From an uncultured Collinsella sp. (GTDB lineage: Bacteria > Actinomycetota > Coriobacteriia > Coriobacteriales > Coriobacteriaceae), in NCBI GenBank assembly GCA_905197665.1, contig CAJJZP010000005.1, positions 1 through 64,000 of the forward strand: a stretch of DNA of 64,000 nt. The letters are read 5' to 3'. Below the pieces are notes generated by a model. The model worked only from the letters and a program-made list of their open reading frames with translations. It did not search any database and was not told the DNA's origin. Below are positions 1 through 7,729 of the stretch, one piece after another. The position numbers and the translations under genes are program-made. Within the stretch, counting starts at the first letter, position 1. Every line of letters starts with the position of its first letter.

Positions 1-196
1 GCCACTGGAAGGAAGTGACTGCCGCTTGAATGGTAATCCCACGCTGCCGCTCCAACAGCATGGTGTCCGTCCTCGTTGTCCCTTTTTCGACGCTCCCTGG
101 TTCTGAAATGGCTCCACTGGCATATAGCAGACTCTCCGTCAAGGTCGTCTTTCCAGCGTCTACATGGGCAAGAATCCCGATATTGATAATGTTCAT
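1..196 (-). CDS. tet(W): tetracycline resistance ribosomal protection protein, tet(W)-like (N-terminal 65 codons only)
   Basis: This is the N-terminus of a translational GTPase of the Tet(M/O/W) family, which releases tetracycline from the ribosome. The product starts MNIINIGILAHVDAGKTTL, containing the P-loop AHVDAGKT (G1), and continues through the switch I region RGITIQAAV. The residues around SGAISEPGSVEKGTTRTD match my recollection of Tet(W) better than Tet(O) or Tet(M), but only 65 codons are visible, so mosaic forms such as tet(O/W) cannot be excluded. The gene runs off the left edge of the window. It follows a long leader with a terminator-like hairpin and is the last visible cargo gene of the element. 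Confidence 0.9.
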   Translation of the reverse strand, partial: MNIINIGILAHVDAGKTTLTESLLYASGAISEPGSVEKGTTRTDTMLLERQRGITIQAAVTSFQW

Positions 197-228
197 GTCT
201 ATCCTCCATACAAGGCCCGAATGGGCGC

Positions 229-264
229 AAAAATCCCCAGCGGCTAATACTTTTACCGCTGGGG
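229..264 (-). terminator. attenuator hairpin in tet leader
   Basis: On the minus strand a 9-bp perfect stem (CCCCAGCGG with CCGCTGGGG) is followed by ATTTTT, ending about 30 bases before the tet start codon. This is the layout of an intrinsic terminator inside the leader. Transcriptional attenuation is established for tet(M), and this leader is of the same general type. That it works the same way here is inference. Confidence 0.65.
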
Positions 265-405
265 ATCATGACTTCGGACACACAGAAACATACACGACTT
301 ACATAAGCCGCGGTCCGTCACGATATTTACTAAAAAGGCAAAAGTATTCTTAAAATTGGGTACAAAAACCAAGCCCCTGCAAGGGGCAATCATTTTTGCG
401 CCCAT
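253..405 (-). CDS. possible leader ORF of tet gene (50 aa)
   Basis: An open frame of 50 codons begins MGAKMIAPCRG and ends inside the 5' arm of the attenuator hairpin. Ribosome movement through it would alter hairpin formation, which is how leader translation acts in attenuation. No strong ribosome-binding site precedes it. It may be a chance frame, and the shorter leader frame upstream is the better candidate. Confidence 0.25.
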   Translation of the reverse strand: MGAKMIAPCRGLVFVPNFKNTFAFLVNIVTDRGLCKSCMFLCVRSHDPQR

Positions 406-414
406 TATCAAATT

Positions 415-438
415 TTATTTAAGAATACCTTGCCGCAT
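415..438 (-). CDS. possible short leader peptide of tet gene (MRQGILK)
   Basis: A seven-codon frame is preceded by AGGAG at suitable spacing and lies directly downstream of the tet promoter. Its sequence GGTATTCTTAAA can pair with TTTAAGAATAC further down the leader, so ribosome stalling on it could decide between alternative stems. Short leader peptides are known upstream of tet(M)-class genes; the assignment here is by position and ribosome-binding site. Confidence 0.4.
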   Translation of the reverse strand: MRQGILK

Positions 439-470
439 ATTTGATAGACTCCTCAAATCAGGATAATAGC

Positions 471-499
471 AGTATATCATAGTACGCTCTAAAAAACAA
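471..499 (-). promoter_or_regulatory. promoter of tet leader
   Basis: On the minus strand TTGTTT and TATACT are separated by 17 bases, a near-consensus sigma-A promoter. It is the only good match between the relaxase terminator and the tet leader. Confidence 0.7.
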
Positions 500-524
500 G
501 AAATCATTTTACCGATTCCACAAA

Positions 525-562
525 TAAAATCGGAGGGTATTCACTGGAATACCCTCCGGTTT
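525..562. terminator. terminator after relaxase gene
   Basis: A 12-bp perfect stem (CGGAGGGTATTC, loop ACTG) is flanked by A-rich and T-rich runs on both sides, so it can act in both directions. It ends the relaxase transcript just before the tet promoter. Confidence 0.8.
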
Positions 563-568
563 TGGTGA

Positions 569-1756
569 TTATCGTGCGTCTATCCGAATTTTTGACTTTG
601 CGGCCCGTTTCCGTTCCTTTTCGGCATGTTCCTGCTGGTAAGCTGCCTCTAATATTCTGTCCACTTGTTCTGGGCCAAAGGCCCTTTTGACCCGCTCATA
701 GTCAGCGGAGACTTGCCGCATGGCCTTGTTTTCCAACTTGACCTCCTGCAATCGATCAGACAGGCGGATATTGCTCTCCCTCACCCGGCCATAGTCCCCT
801 TGCAGACGCTCAAATTTCCCCCGCAGCTCCACATAGGCCAGATACAGGGAGCGCAGCACCTTGACGATTTGGGCCAGCAGGGGCTTTGCCTTTTTCTCTC
901 GGTAGGCCCGGCCTGTTTCCAGCGTTCCCGGCTCCGGCAAAATCTCCTCCGGATTGGCGGAGAAATCCGCTGCCAACCGCTCCATATTTTTCACCGCCGG
1001 GGCAAGTTCTTTGAGCCGCCGTTCCTGGCTCTCCACCTGGTTTTCTTTCTCCGCCTTGACCGTCTCCAGAACGGCGATCTCCTTTGCCCGCTGCTCTTTC
1101 TTGTAGTCCAGCACAGACAAGTGCTTGTCGTGGGTGCCTTTGTCCTCCCACTCAATCCCGTGGCGCTCCATGACCAGGGAAAGCTGCTCCTTTTCCGAGC
1201 GCACCCACTGGCTCCACTCTGTGTCCCCTCTGGTGCCGCCCTGGAAACCCTGGGCCGCTAACGCCTGTTTCAAAGATACCCTCGTGTCCAGCCCTCGCTT
1301 GCTCCCGGTGGTGAATGGTACAAAGTCAATGTGCAGATGGGGCGTAGCCTCGTCCATGTGGAGGTGGGCAGAGAACACCCGGAGTTGGGGGTTGCGCTCT
1401 TGAACGCCCTTCATGTACTCGTCCAAAACCGCTGCCGCAAGCTGTCCCTCCTCGCTGTCGGCGCTCATATCATCTCGATTGCCCACTTGCAGGATGATTT
1501 CATGGAACGGCTTTTCCTGCTTGCCGGAGCGGATCTTCTCATAGTAATCCTCTATCCTTCTGTCGGCCCTGGTTTGTTTAGCGTTGTACCGTTCCAGAGC
1601 CTCGTCAAAGAGTTCATGGTACACCGCCTTGATATTCTCCTGGCAGTAGGTTATATTCAAGTGGGAGCGTTCCGGGTCAGTGTTCTTGGCGTGGAATTTT
1701 CTACTGTTATGGTTCACCGATCCTTGGCCCACCATGGCGCTGATTGTCCTTTTCAA
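569..1756 (-). CDS. MobV-family relaxase (Mob_Pre)
   Basis: A 395-residue relaxase that would nick oriT and lead the strand during mobilization. The metal-binding motif HMDEATPHLHID (about residues 133-144) is the HxDExTPHxH signature of MobV/Pre proteins, and the N-terminus (GSVNHNSRKF) is the usual family opening. The C-terminal half is a long charged coiled-coil-like segment. The start is TTG with GGAGG seven bases upstream; an ATG seven codons further in is the alternative. Upstream lies a gap full of inverted repeats fitting an oriT. No transfer genes accompany it, so a helper conjugative element would be needed. Confidence 0.93.
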   Translation of the reverse strand: MKRTISAMVGQGSVNHNSRKFHAKNTDPERSHLNITYCQENIKAVYHELFDEALERYNAKQTRADRRIEDYYEKIRSGKQEKPFHEIILQVGNRDDMSADSEEGQLAAAVLDEYMKGVQERNPQLRVFSAHLHMDEATPHLHIDFVPFTTGSKRGLDTRVSLKQALAAQGFQGGTRGDTEWSQWVRSEKEQLSLVMERHGIEWEDKGTHDKHLSVLDYKKEQRAKEIAVLETVKAEKENQVESQERRLKELAPAVKNMERLAADFSANPEEILPEPGTLETGRAYREKKAKPLLAQIVKVLRSLYLAYVELRGKFERLQGDYGRVRESNIRLSDRLQEVKLENKAMRQVSADYERVKRAFGPEQVDRILEAAYQQEHAEKERKRAAKSKIRIDAR

Positions 1757-2202
1757 ATCAATCCCTCCTCCCTTTTCCGCCGCGCAAGCGGCGAGCCTTT
1801 GTTACTTTCTGCGAAAGTAACGCAAAAGCACTTTTGACAGCCTGACGGCCATCAAAAGCGCATTTGCGCCCTACGGGGTGGTGTGGGGGCTTTGCCCCCG
1901 GCAACTGCGGTTGCCTCCCCCAGCAGGGCCGCCCTTTGAAAAGGGCACCCTGCACCCCGCCTAAACTTTGTCACTCGCCGTTGGGCAGGGTGGAAAGGCC
2001 AGGGGCCTTTCCACCGCCCGGCAAGTGTTTTCCGTGGGCCGAAAGTCAAGGGGTACGGGTTGTATTGACTTGCGGCAATCTCCACCCGCAGGTATGCCCC
2101 CCTTGACTTTCGCCCCCGCTCCCCGTGACAGCCGTGACGACCGTGACGATGTTTTACACACCGCCTCCGCACTCCGAAAAGCTGTCACAGCTGTCACGGT
2201 CG
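1757..2202. other. oriT/replication-origin-like region with inverted repeats and 9-bp iterons
   Basis: No gene fits here. Next to the relaxase start is a hairpin built on GTTACTTTC/GAAAGTAAC, typical of nick-region repeats. Further on are a perfect GGTGGAAAGGCC hairpin (about 1990-2015) and a 14-bp inverted repeat CGAAAGTCAAGGGG (2040-2053 and 2098-2111). There is also an array of three GTGAC units at 9-base spacing (2124-2148) mirrored by three GTCAC units (2182-2208), which runs into the end of the replication ATPase gene. The first hairpin suggests oriT and the mirrored iterons suggest a RepA binding site. Both functions are inferred from position and symmetry. Confidence 0.6.
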
Positions 2203-3357
2203 TCACGCCTGGGGTTCCTCCAACGTGAGCTTGATACTCCGCCCGGCATGGGTTCGGGCGCTTTCATAGTGGATGTGGTACTCATAGGACAGCCGCCACG
2301 CCCGGACATTCAGCCGCATAGCCAGGGCATTGGGTTTCATATCCAGCCCCAGGGCGGCGACAAGTTCCGTGGCCGTCCCTCTCCACTCTGGCCGTTCCGC
2401 CGTTACCAGGGCGGCAACAGCCTCCAACACCGGGTCAGGCGGCTCCTGCCGCAGCTCCGTTTCCCGCCGCTCCAGCTCCCACACAAGCCGTTCCTCGTCC
2501 CGCTTGAGGTAGAGGCGCTGGTCTTGCTGATCCCGCCCAGAAATGTCCAGGGTGGCGGCGTTGTCTGCCCGCCGCTCCTTTTGGAGCAGAAAGGCCCCGT
2601 CTGCCGCACCCAATAAGCCGTTGGTGCCGGAGATCATATCAAACTTATCATCGGCCTGCTGCTTGCGGGTGTGATGTACAACCAGGAGGCAAACCCCGCT
2701 TATATCGGCAAACCGTTTCAGTTTGGTGATTACCTCATAGTCGTTGGCATAGCTGTACTTCTCTGCCCCGGCCTCCCGGATTTTTTGCAGGGTGTCGATG
2801 ATAATAAGCCAGGTGTCCGTGTGTTCCCGGACAAAGCCCTTTAGCTGCTCCTCCAGGCCACCGCCGAGCTGCTTAGCTCCGATGGCAAAGAACAGGTTTC
2901 CGGTACTCTCTACTCCAAACATCCGGTACAACCGCTCCTGTAAGCGACGGTGGTTGTCCTCCAGGGCCAGATAGAGGACTGTCCCCTGGCGCACCTCATA
3001 CCCCCACAGGGAAAGGCCCATACTCACATGATAGGCAAGCTGGGCCATGAGAAAGGACTTGCCCACCTTGGGAGCGCCCACAAAGAGATATGTCCCCGCA
3101 TAGAGCAGACCGTCTACCACAGGAGGTCTGCCGGGGTACACCTGTTCGTAGAGGTCATTCATAGACACGGTAGGCAGATAGGCCGGGTCATTGACCCGGC
3201 CTATCTGCCGCAGGATTTCCTCCAAATCTCTTTCCGGGGGCTTGTGTTCTGTCACGCCCTCTGCTATACTTTGGTTAGGTTTTTGTGAGAGCGACTGTCC
3301 CCCGTCTGCGCCAACAGGCGGATATGGGGCAGTCGTTTTCTCTTGCAATCTATCCAT
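2203..3357 (-). CDS. RepA-like RecA/AAA ATPase (replication or mobilization)
   Basis: A 384-residue P-loop ATPase of the RecA-like AAA_25 type common on small plasmids and mobilizable elements. Walker A is GAPKVGKS (about residues 93-100) and Walker B is in WLIIIDTLQ. A conserved VVHHTRK segment follows, as in hexameric RepA helicases. The C-terminal part (from about residue 300) is charged and could bind DNA. It is encoded between the MobC-like gene (3 bases apart) and the iteron-like region, which suggests it acts at an origin on the excised circle. The alternative is a primase-associated helicase; the exact role is not provable from sequence. Confidence 0.75.
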   Translation of the reverse strand: MDRLQEKTTAPYPPVGADGGQSLSQKPNQSIAEGVTEHKPPERDLEEILRQIGRVNDPAYLPTVSMNDLYEQVYPGRPPVVDGLLYAGTYLFVGAPKVGKSFLMAQLAYHVSMGLSLWGYEVRQGTVLYLALEDNHRRLQERLYRMFGVESTGNLFFAIGAKQLGGGLEEQLKGFVREHTDTWLIIIDTLQKIREAGAEKYSYANDYEVITKLKRFADISGVCLLVVHHTRKQQADDKFDMISGTNGLLGAADGAFLLQKERRADNAATLDISGRDQQDQRLYLKRDEERLVWELERRETELRQEPPDPVLEAVAALVTAERPEWRGTATELVAALGLDMKPNALAMRLNVRAWRLSYEYHIHYESARTHAGRSIKLTLEEPQA

Positions 3358-3360
3358 CTA

Positions 3361-3681
3361 TCAATCCTCCCTCATGCCGTCCATGATGGCGGCGATCAGC
3401 CGGATGGTGTCCAGCAACTCCCCATCCACGCCATTCCCGGCCTCGATACGCTCCAGTTCTTCCAGAACGGCGGCCAGCTCGTTCCGCAGGGCCTTATACA
3501 CCCTGGGGTTGCCCTGTACCACCACATCCCGGCACAGCAGCCGTCGGGTGATGTAGTCCTGTTTGGTAAGGCCGGAGAGCCGCACAGCGGTTTCAATTTC
3601 CCTGTCCTCATCCGGGGACACCCGGAAAGCCACAGTTTTGTTTCTCCAGCGGTTGTGTCGGTCAAGATTTTTCACTGACAT
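3361..3681 (-). CDS. MobC-like mobilization accessory protein
   Basis: A 106-residue basic protein. Its N-terminal part (KTVAFRVSPDEDREIETAV, then LTKQDYITRRLL) fits a ribbon-helix-helix DNA-binding fold as in MobC/relaxosome proteins. A helical acidic C-terminus follows. It lies three bases downstream of the integrase stop and three bases upstream of the ATPase gene, so int, mobC and the ATPase gene appear to be one transcript. It probably binds oriT and helps the relaxase; this rests on fold and context. Confidence 0.65.
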   Translation of the reverse strand: MSVKNLDRHNRWRNKTVAFRVSPDEDREIETAVRLSGLTKQDYITRRLLCRDVVVQGNPRVYKALRNELAAVLEELERIEAGNGVDGELLDTIRLIAAIMDGMRED

Positions 3682-3684
3682 GAT

Positions 3685-4761
3685 TTAGGCCCCCTTTCGC
3701 TCCATGTCCAGTTTGTCCGCCATCTCCGCCTGCCGGGTGGGGAACAGGTGGGCGTAGCGGTAGGTAATATCAATGCTTTCATGTCCCACCCGGTCAGCGA
3801 TTGCCAGGGCCGTAAAGCCCATGTCAATGAGCAGCGAAATGTGGGAGTGCCTCAGGTCGTGTATTCTGATCCGCTTTACCCCGGCCTCTTTCGCACCCCT
3901 GTCCATCTCCCGGTGGAGGTAGGATTTTGTCACCGTGAAAATGCGGTCGGTGGGCTTCACCCCATACAGGCTCTTGATATAGTCTCGCATTTCTTCACAG
4001 AGGAAAGCGGGCATTTGAATGACCCGGTTGCTCTTAGGGGTCTTGGGGTCGGTAATCACATCCTTGCCCTTAATCCGCTGGTAGGACTTGGAGATGGTGA
4101 CGGTCTGTTTCTCAAAGTCGAAGTCGCCAGGAGTGAGGGCCAGCAGCTCCCCCTCCCGGACGCCGCACCAGTAGAGCATTTCAAAGGCGTAATAGGAAAG
4201 GGGCTTGTCCATCATGGCCTCGGCGAATTTCAGATACTCCGCCTTTGTCCAGAACAGCATTTCCCGTCCCTTTGGCTTTCCCATATTGCCCGCCTGGGCA
4301 GCGGGATTGACCTTTAGATTGTAGTGCCGTACCGCATGGTTGAACACGGCGCTCAACTGATTGTGCAGCGTTTTTAAGTACACCGGAGAGTAGGGCTTGC
4401 CGTTCTTGTCCCGGTAACCCAGCATTTCATTCTGCCAGGCGATGACCTCCTTGGAGTGAATGTCGCACATCTTCCGCTTGCCGAAGTACGGCACCAACTT
4501 CTTGTAGAGGATATGCTCTTTCGTCCCCCAGGTGTTTTCCTTGATACGGCCTTTCATGTCCGCCACATAGACAGCCACGAAGTTTTCAAAGGTCATTTCC
4601 AGGTCGGCGGTCTGTTGTTGCAGGAATGTCCGCTCCCACTCCAGAGCCTCCCGCTTGGTGGGAAAGCCCCGTTTCATTTTCTTTACTTTCTTGCCCGTCC
4701 AGTCCTCGTAGTAAAAGGACGCATACCATGTGCCCTTTGCCTTGTCTTTGTATGCCGGCAT
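3685..4761 (-). CDS. int: tyrosine site-specific integrase
   Basis: A 358-residue Tn916-type tyrosine recombinase. It has an N-terminal arm-binding domain (KGTWYASFYYEDWTGKKVKK), a SAM-like core-binding domain (about 70-160) and a catalytic domain with Arg in GVREGEL, the HDLRHSH box and the nucleophile Tyr in ITYRYAHL. I chose the ATG preceded by AAGGAGG rather than the ATG 36 bases upstream, which would overlap the excisionase. It catalyses integration and excision and is encoded just inside the guaA junction. Confidence 0.95.
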   Translation of the reverse strand: MPAYKDKAKGTWYASFYYEDWTGKKVKKMKRGFPTKREALEWERTFLQQQTADLEMTFENFVAVYVADMKGRIKENTWGTKEHILYKKLVPYFGKRKMCDIHSKEVIAWQNEMLGYRDKNGKPYSPVYLKTLHNQLSAVFNHAVRHYNLKVNPAAQAGNMGKPKGREMLFWTKAEYLKFAEAMMDKPLSYYAFEMLYWCGVREGELLALTPGDFDFEKQTVTISKSYQRIKGKDVITDPKTPKSNRVIQMPAFLCEEMRDYIKSLYGVKPTDRIFTVTKSYLHREMDRGAKEAGVKRIRIHDLRHSHISLLIDMGFTALAIADRVGHESIDITYRYAHLFPTRQAEMADKLDMERKGA

Positions 4762-4774
4762 TGTGGTTCCCTCC

Positions 4775-4972
4775 TTATTGTCTGTCCCGCAGCCCATAGA
4801 ATTTTTCCTCGAAGTAGCGCCTGCTTACCCGTCCGGGAATGGTGAGAAAGCCTTTTTTCTTCAGCTCCTCGTTCATCTCCCGCACCAGCTTGTAGGCGTA
4901 GGGCTTGGAAATGCCCAGCTCCCTGGCGACCTCCTCTGCTCTCACAAACAGCTCCTTTTCCATGGTCAGCAC
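4775..4972 (-). CDS. excisionase-type winged-helix/HTH protein
   Basis: A 65-residue protein with a MerR/Xis-like helix-turn-helix (VRAEEVARELGISKPYAYKLVREMN) and a basic tail. Small proteins of this type directly ahead of an integrase act as directionality factors for excision. The stop is 13 bases before the integrase start, indicating a joint transcript. AAGGAGG lies upstream of the start, and the promoter region carries repeated TGTTAATGT motifs. Confidence 0.8.
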   Translation of the reverse strand: MLTMEKELFVRAEEVARELGISKPYAYKLVREMNEELKKKGFLTIPGRVSRRYFEEKFYGLRDRQ

Positions 4973-4996
4973 CTCCTTATTTTAGTTTCGCAAATA

Positions 4997-5045
4997 TGTT
5001 AATGTCACCATCTTCATTATACATTAACATAAGTGTTAATGTCAA
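4997..5045 (-). promoter_or_regulatory. xis-int promoter overlapped by operator repeats
   Basis: On the minus strand TTGACA (5040-5045) and TATAAT (5016-5021) are 18 bases apart, a near-perfect promoter for xis-int. The 11-bp motif TGTTAATGTCA occurs directly at 4997-5007 and 5034-5044, with an inverted core copy at 5021-5029. These bracket the promoter and overlap its -35 box, as expected for a repressor controlling excision. The likely ligand is the divergent XRE protein. Confidence 0.7.
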
Positions 5046-5077
5046 GAATTTATTTCGCATTTTTGTTAAAGATTATC

Positions 5078-5106
5078 TTGCATCTTTCGCTTTTTTGCGC
5101 TATACT
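5078..5106 (+). promoter_or_regulatory. promoter of XRE regulator gene
   Basis: TTGCAT and TATACT are separated by 17 bases and end 23 bases before the start codon of the regulator. It is divergent from the xis-int promoter and shares the same AT-rich interval. Confidence 0.75.
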
Positions 5107-5129
5107 ATTGGCAAAGGCGGTGGGATATT

Positions 5130-5687
5130 ATGACAGTCGGAGACAAGATAAAGAAAATCCGCACCTTTCGAGGCATGACACAAAAGGAATTGGGGCTTGC
5201 TATCGGCTTTGAGGAAAAGGGAGCGGACAACCGGATCGCCCAGTATGAGACGAATTACCGTGTTCCGAAACGGGAACTGCTGGACAAGATGGCCGAGGCG
5301 CTGCGGGTAGACCGCCAGAACTTCTACACCATCGCCCCCGGCTCTGCCGAGGACTTCATGCGGACATTCTTCTGGCTGGACGAGGACAGCCCTGGCGCTA
5401 TCCGCCTGTTCCAACTTGTCCGCAATCCGGGCAGAGCAGGGGCCGCTGATGATACCGCTGTACGGTACAATGATAGCGATGACTGGCCCGCACACCCTCC
5501 CGTGGGTATGTACTTCCAGTATGGCCTTGTGGACGAGTTCATGCGGGAATGGCTTTTTCGTCAGCAGGAGTTACACGCCGGGGAGATCACCAGGGAAGAG
5601 TATTTTGAATGGAAACTCAACTGGCCCCATACCTGCGACGATGGCCTGGAAAGCGAATATTATATCCCTTGGCGGAAAAATAAATAA
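5130..5687 (+). CDS. XRE-family transcriptional regulator of the element
   Basis: A 185-residue protein with an N-terminal Cro/CI-type helix-turn-helix (IKKIRTFRGMTQKELGLAIG, then NRIAQYETNYRVPKRELLDKMAEAL). The acidic C-terminal part, rich in Trp and Tyr, is of unknown function. It is transcribed away from xis-int and is the outermost gene next to guaA. By position it probably controls excision by binding the TGTTAATGT repeats between the two promoters. It is not a CI-like peptidase: no catalytic Ser/Lys motif is visible. Confidence 0.85.
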   Translation: MTVGDKIKKIRTFRGMTQKELGLAIGFEEKGADNRIAQYETNYRVPKRELLDKMAEALRVDRQNFYTIAPGSAEDFMRTFFWLDEDSPGAIRLFQLVRNPGRAGAADDTAVRYNDSDDWPAHPPVGMYFQYGLVDEFMREWLFRQQELHAGEITREEYFEWKLNWPHTCDDGLESEYYIPWRKNK

Positions 5688-5688
5688 G

Positions 5689-5744
5689 ACAAGCAAAAAA
5701 ACCGCCCTGCTGAATTTGTCGTTCAGCAGGGCGGTTTTGCTTGT
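5689..5744. terminator. strong bidirectional terminator after XRE gene
   Basis: A long inverted repeat (CCGCCCTGCTGAA with TTCAGCAGGGCGG) is extended by paired A and T runs and ACAAGC/GCTTGT. It ends the regulator transcript immediately after its stop codon and could also shield the element from guaA read-through. Confidence 0.9.
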
Positions 5745-5890
5745 CCTTTTGGGATTTTTCTCTTGAGAATACCGGGCGGACACAAATAGTATCAATCCAG
5801 TATCAAGAGCAGTATGGACGGGCAAAAAAGCCTGTATTCATGCGGGTTTTCGCCGTTTCGAGCGTCATTCCCACTCAATCGTCGCGGGCG
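5745..5890. other. candidate attachment-site region at guaA 3' end
   Basis: This interval joins the element terminator to the last codons of guaA (minus-strand GAGTGGGAATGA at about 5865-5876). AGTATCAA occurs twice and AGTAT a third time at 11- to 12-base spacing (5788-5816), resembling arm-type integrase binding sites. The guaA 3' end is an established attB for genomic islands. The matching repeat at the far end is out of view, so the core site is inferred. Confidence 0.55.
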
Positions 5891-7463
5891 GCTTGGACGT
5901 GATGTCGTAGCACACACGGTTGGCGCCGGGGACCTCGGCAACGATGCGGCCGGAAATGCGGGCCAGCACGTCGTAGGGCAGCTTGGCCCAGTCGGCGGTC
6001 ATGGCATCGCTGGACTCGACGGCGCGCAGGATGATCGGGCGCTGATAGGTGCGCTCGTCGCCCATAACGCCAACGGACTTAATGTCGGGCAGGACCGCGA
6101 AATACTGCCAGCAGCTGTGCTCGGAGTTGCGCTCGCCGGTCTGCTCAAACAGACGCTGGTTGTAGACATCGAGCTCCTCGCGCACGATAGCGTCGGCGTT
6201 CTTGAGGATCTCGAGCTTCTCCTTGTCGACCGCACCGATGATGCGGATGGCCAGACCCGGGCCCGGGAAAGGCTGGCGAAACACGATGCGACCCGGCAGG
6301 CCCAGTGCCAGACCAAGCGCGCGGACCTCGTCCTTAAAGAAGTGATCAAGCGGCTCAATGAGGTCGAAGTGCACGCCCTCGGGGAACGGGATCAGGTTGT
6401 GGTGGCTCTTGATGGTAGCCGTCTTGCCGCCCGTCTTGCGAGCGCCGGACTCAATGATGTCGGGGTAGATGGTGCCCTGAGCCAAGTACTTGACCGGCTT
6501 GCCATCGGTCTCGAGCTGCTGCGCCACGGCGAAGAACTCTTTCCAGAACTGCGTACCGATGATGCGGCGCTTCTCCTCGGGCTCGGTCACGCCGGCCAGA
6601 AGCTCGGCATAACGGTCCTCGGCGTGGACGTGGATAAAGTCGACGTCAAACTGCTTGGTGAAGACCTCCTCCACCTGCTCGGGCTCGCCCTTGCGCAGCA
6701 GGCCGTGGTTGATGAACACGCAGGTCATCTGCTTGCCCACGGCGCGAGCGCCCAGCGCAGCCACGACGGAGGAGTCGACGCCGCCGGACAGGGCCAGAAT
6801 CACGCGGTCGTCGCCGACCTTCTCGCGGAACTCGGCTGTCATGGTCTCGACCAGGTTATCCATGCTCCAGTTGGGCTCCAGGCCGCAGATCTCAAACAGA
6901 AAGTTGCTCAGCAGCTGCTGACCGTACTCGGAGTGCTTGACCTCGGGGTGGAACTGCGTGGTGAAGATCTTGCGCTCGACGCACTCCATGGCGGCAACCG
7001 GGCACACGTCGGTGCTGGCGGTAACGGTAAAGCCCTCGGGCACCTCGGACACGGCGTCGCGGTGGCTCATCCACACGGTCTGCTCCATAGGCGTGGAGTT
7101 AAAGAGCTTGGCGCCGGCCGTACGCGTGATGGTGGCGCGGCCGTATTCGCCCACCTCGGAGTGACCGACCTTGCCGCCGAGCGTCACGGCCGTGATCTGA
7201 TGGCCGTAGCAAAAGCCCAGAACGGGAAGGCCCAGGTCAAAGATGGCGGGATCGATGGACGGAGCGTCCTCGGCATACACAGAAGCCGGGCCGCCAGAGA
7301 GGATGAGCGCAGAGGCGTTCATTTCGCGAATCTCATCGGCCGAGATGTCGCAGGGAACGATCTCGGAATACACGTTGAGGTCGCGGACGCGACGGGCAAT
7401 GAGCTGACCGTACTGCGCACCAAAGTCGAGTACGAGGACCTTTGCGGAAGCCTTTTGATCCAT
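5865..7463 (-). CDS. guaA: GMP synthase (glutamine-hydrolysing)
   Basis: A 532-residue enzyme that converts XMP to GMP using ATP and glutamine in the cytosol. The N-terminal class I amidotransferase has the nucleophile in GFCYGHQ and the His/Glu pair in TQFHPEVKHSE. The ATP pyrophosphatase domain has the P-loop LSGGVDSSVVA (about residues 232-242). The C-terminal dimerisation domain ends ATIEWE. Length is normal, so insertion of the mobile element has kept the reading frame intact. Downstream is the element; upstream is a divergent asparaginase gene. Confidence 0.98.
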   Translation of the reverse strand: MDQKASAKVLVLDFGAQYGQLIARRVRDLNVYSEIVPCDISADEIREMNASALILSGGPASVYAEDAPSIDPAIFDLGLPVLGFCYGHQITAVTLGGKVGHSEVGEYGRATITRTAGAKLFNSTPMEQTVWMSHRDAVSEVPEGFTVTASTDVCPVAAMECVERKIFTTQFHPEVKHSEYGQQLLSNFLFEICGLEPNWSMDNLVETMTAEFREKVGDDRVILALSGGVDSSVVAALGARAVGKQMTCVFINHGLLRKGEPEQVEEVFTKQFDVDFIHVHAEDRYAELLAGVTEPEEKRRIIGTQFWKEFFAVAQQLETDGKPVKYLAQGTIYPDIIESGARKTGGKTATIKSHHNLIPFPEGVHFDLIEPLDHFFKDEVRALGLALGLPGRIVFRQPFPGPGLAIRIIGAVDKEKLEILKNADAIVREELDVYNQRLFEQTGERNSEHSCWQYFAVLPDIKSVGVMGDERTYQRPIILRAVESSDAMTADWAKLPYDVLARISGRIVAEVPGANRVCYDITSKPPATIEWE

Positions 7464-7729
7464 GGTTTCCCCCTCTTGTTGGCGGGGAGCCTGTGCCCAC
7501 CCGCGCGAATAAACGAAAACAGCTTACATAGTGTACACGTTATATGGGGTTTCTCGTCCCTCGCAGCCATCAGCGCACGGCAAACGCACGACCGGGGCCT
7601 ATTTGACGGCAATTGAAGTGTTACCAAACGTTACAGATGATGTAATACGTTTGAACATTGGACGCCCTGTGCCACAATACTGCCGAACGACTCCGCCTCT
7701 GCGGCGGCAAATACGATAGGAATACCAGC
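7464..7729. promoter_or_regulatory. divergent guaA/asparaginase intergenic region with inverted repeat
   Basis: The gap holds the promoters of two divergent genes. An imperfect inverted repeat (CAAACGTTAC at 7625-7634, GTAATACGTTTG at 7642-7653) lies about 75 bases before the asparaginase start and could be an operator. No known riboswitch was recognised. Confidence 0.35.

Larger units (their letters stand above)
1..5864. mobile_element. integrative mobilizable element (one end), tet(W)-type cargo, at guaA 3' end
   Basis: The block holds, in order from guaA: XRE regulator, excisionase, tyrosine integrase, MobC-like protein, replication-type ATPase, an inverted-repeat-rich oriT-like gap, a MobV relaxase and a tetracycline-resistance gene. 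No type IV secretion genes are seen, so as far as it is visible it is mobilizable rather than self-conjugative. The genes use a Firmicutes-like codon and ribosome-binding pattern unlike the chromosomal genes that follow. The element abuts the last codons of guaA, a known hotspot for integrases of this kind. The left end is beyond the window, so the direct repeat that would prove the boundaries cannot be seen; the right boundary is placed at the guaA stop by inference. Confidence 0.85.

Noticed and set aside
5814..7616. 600-codon open frame on the plus strand opposite guaA
   Set aside because: It is an antisense shadow of the GC-rich guaA gene; it has no ribosome-binding site and no family features.
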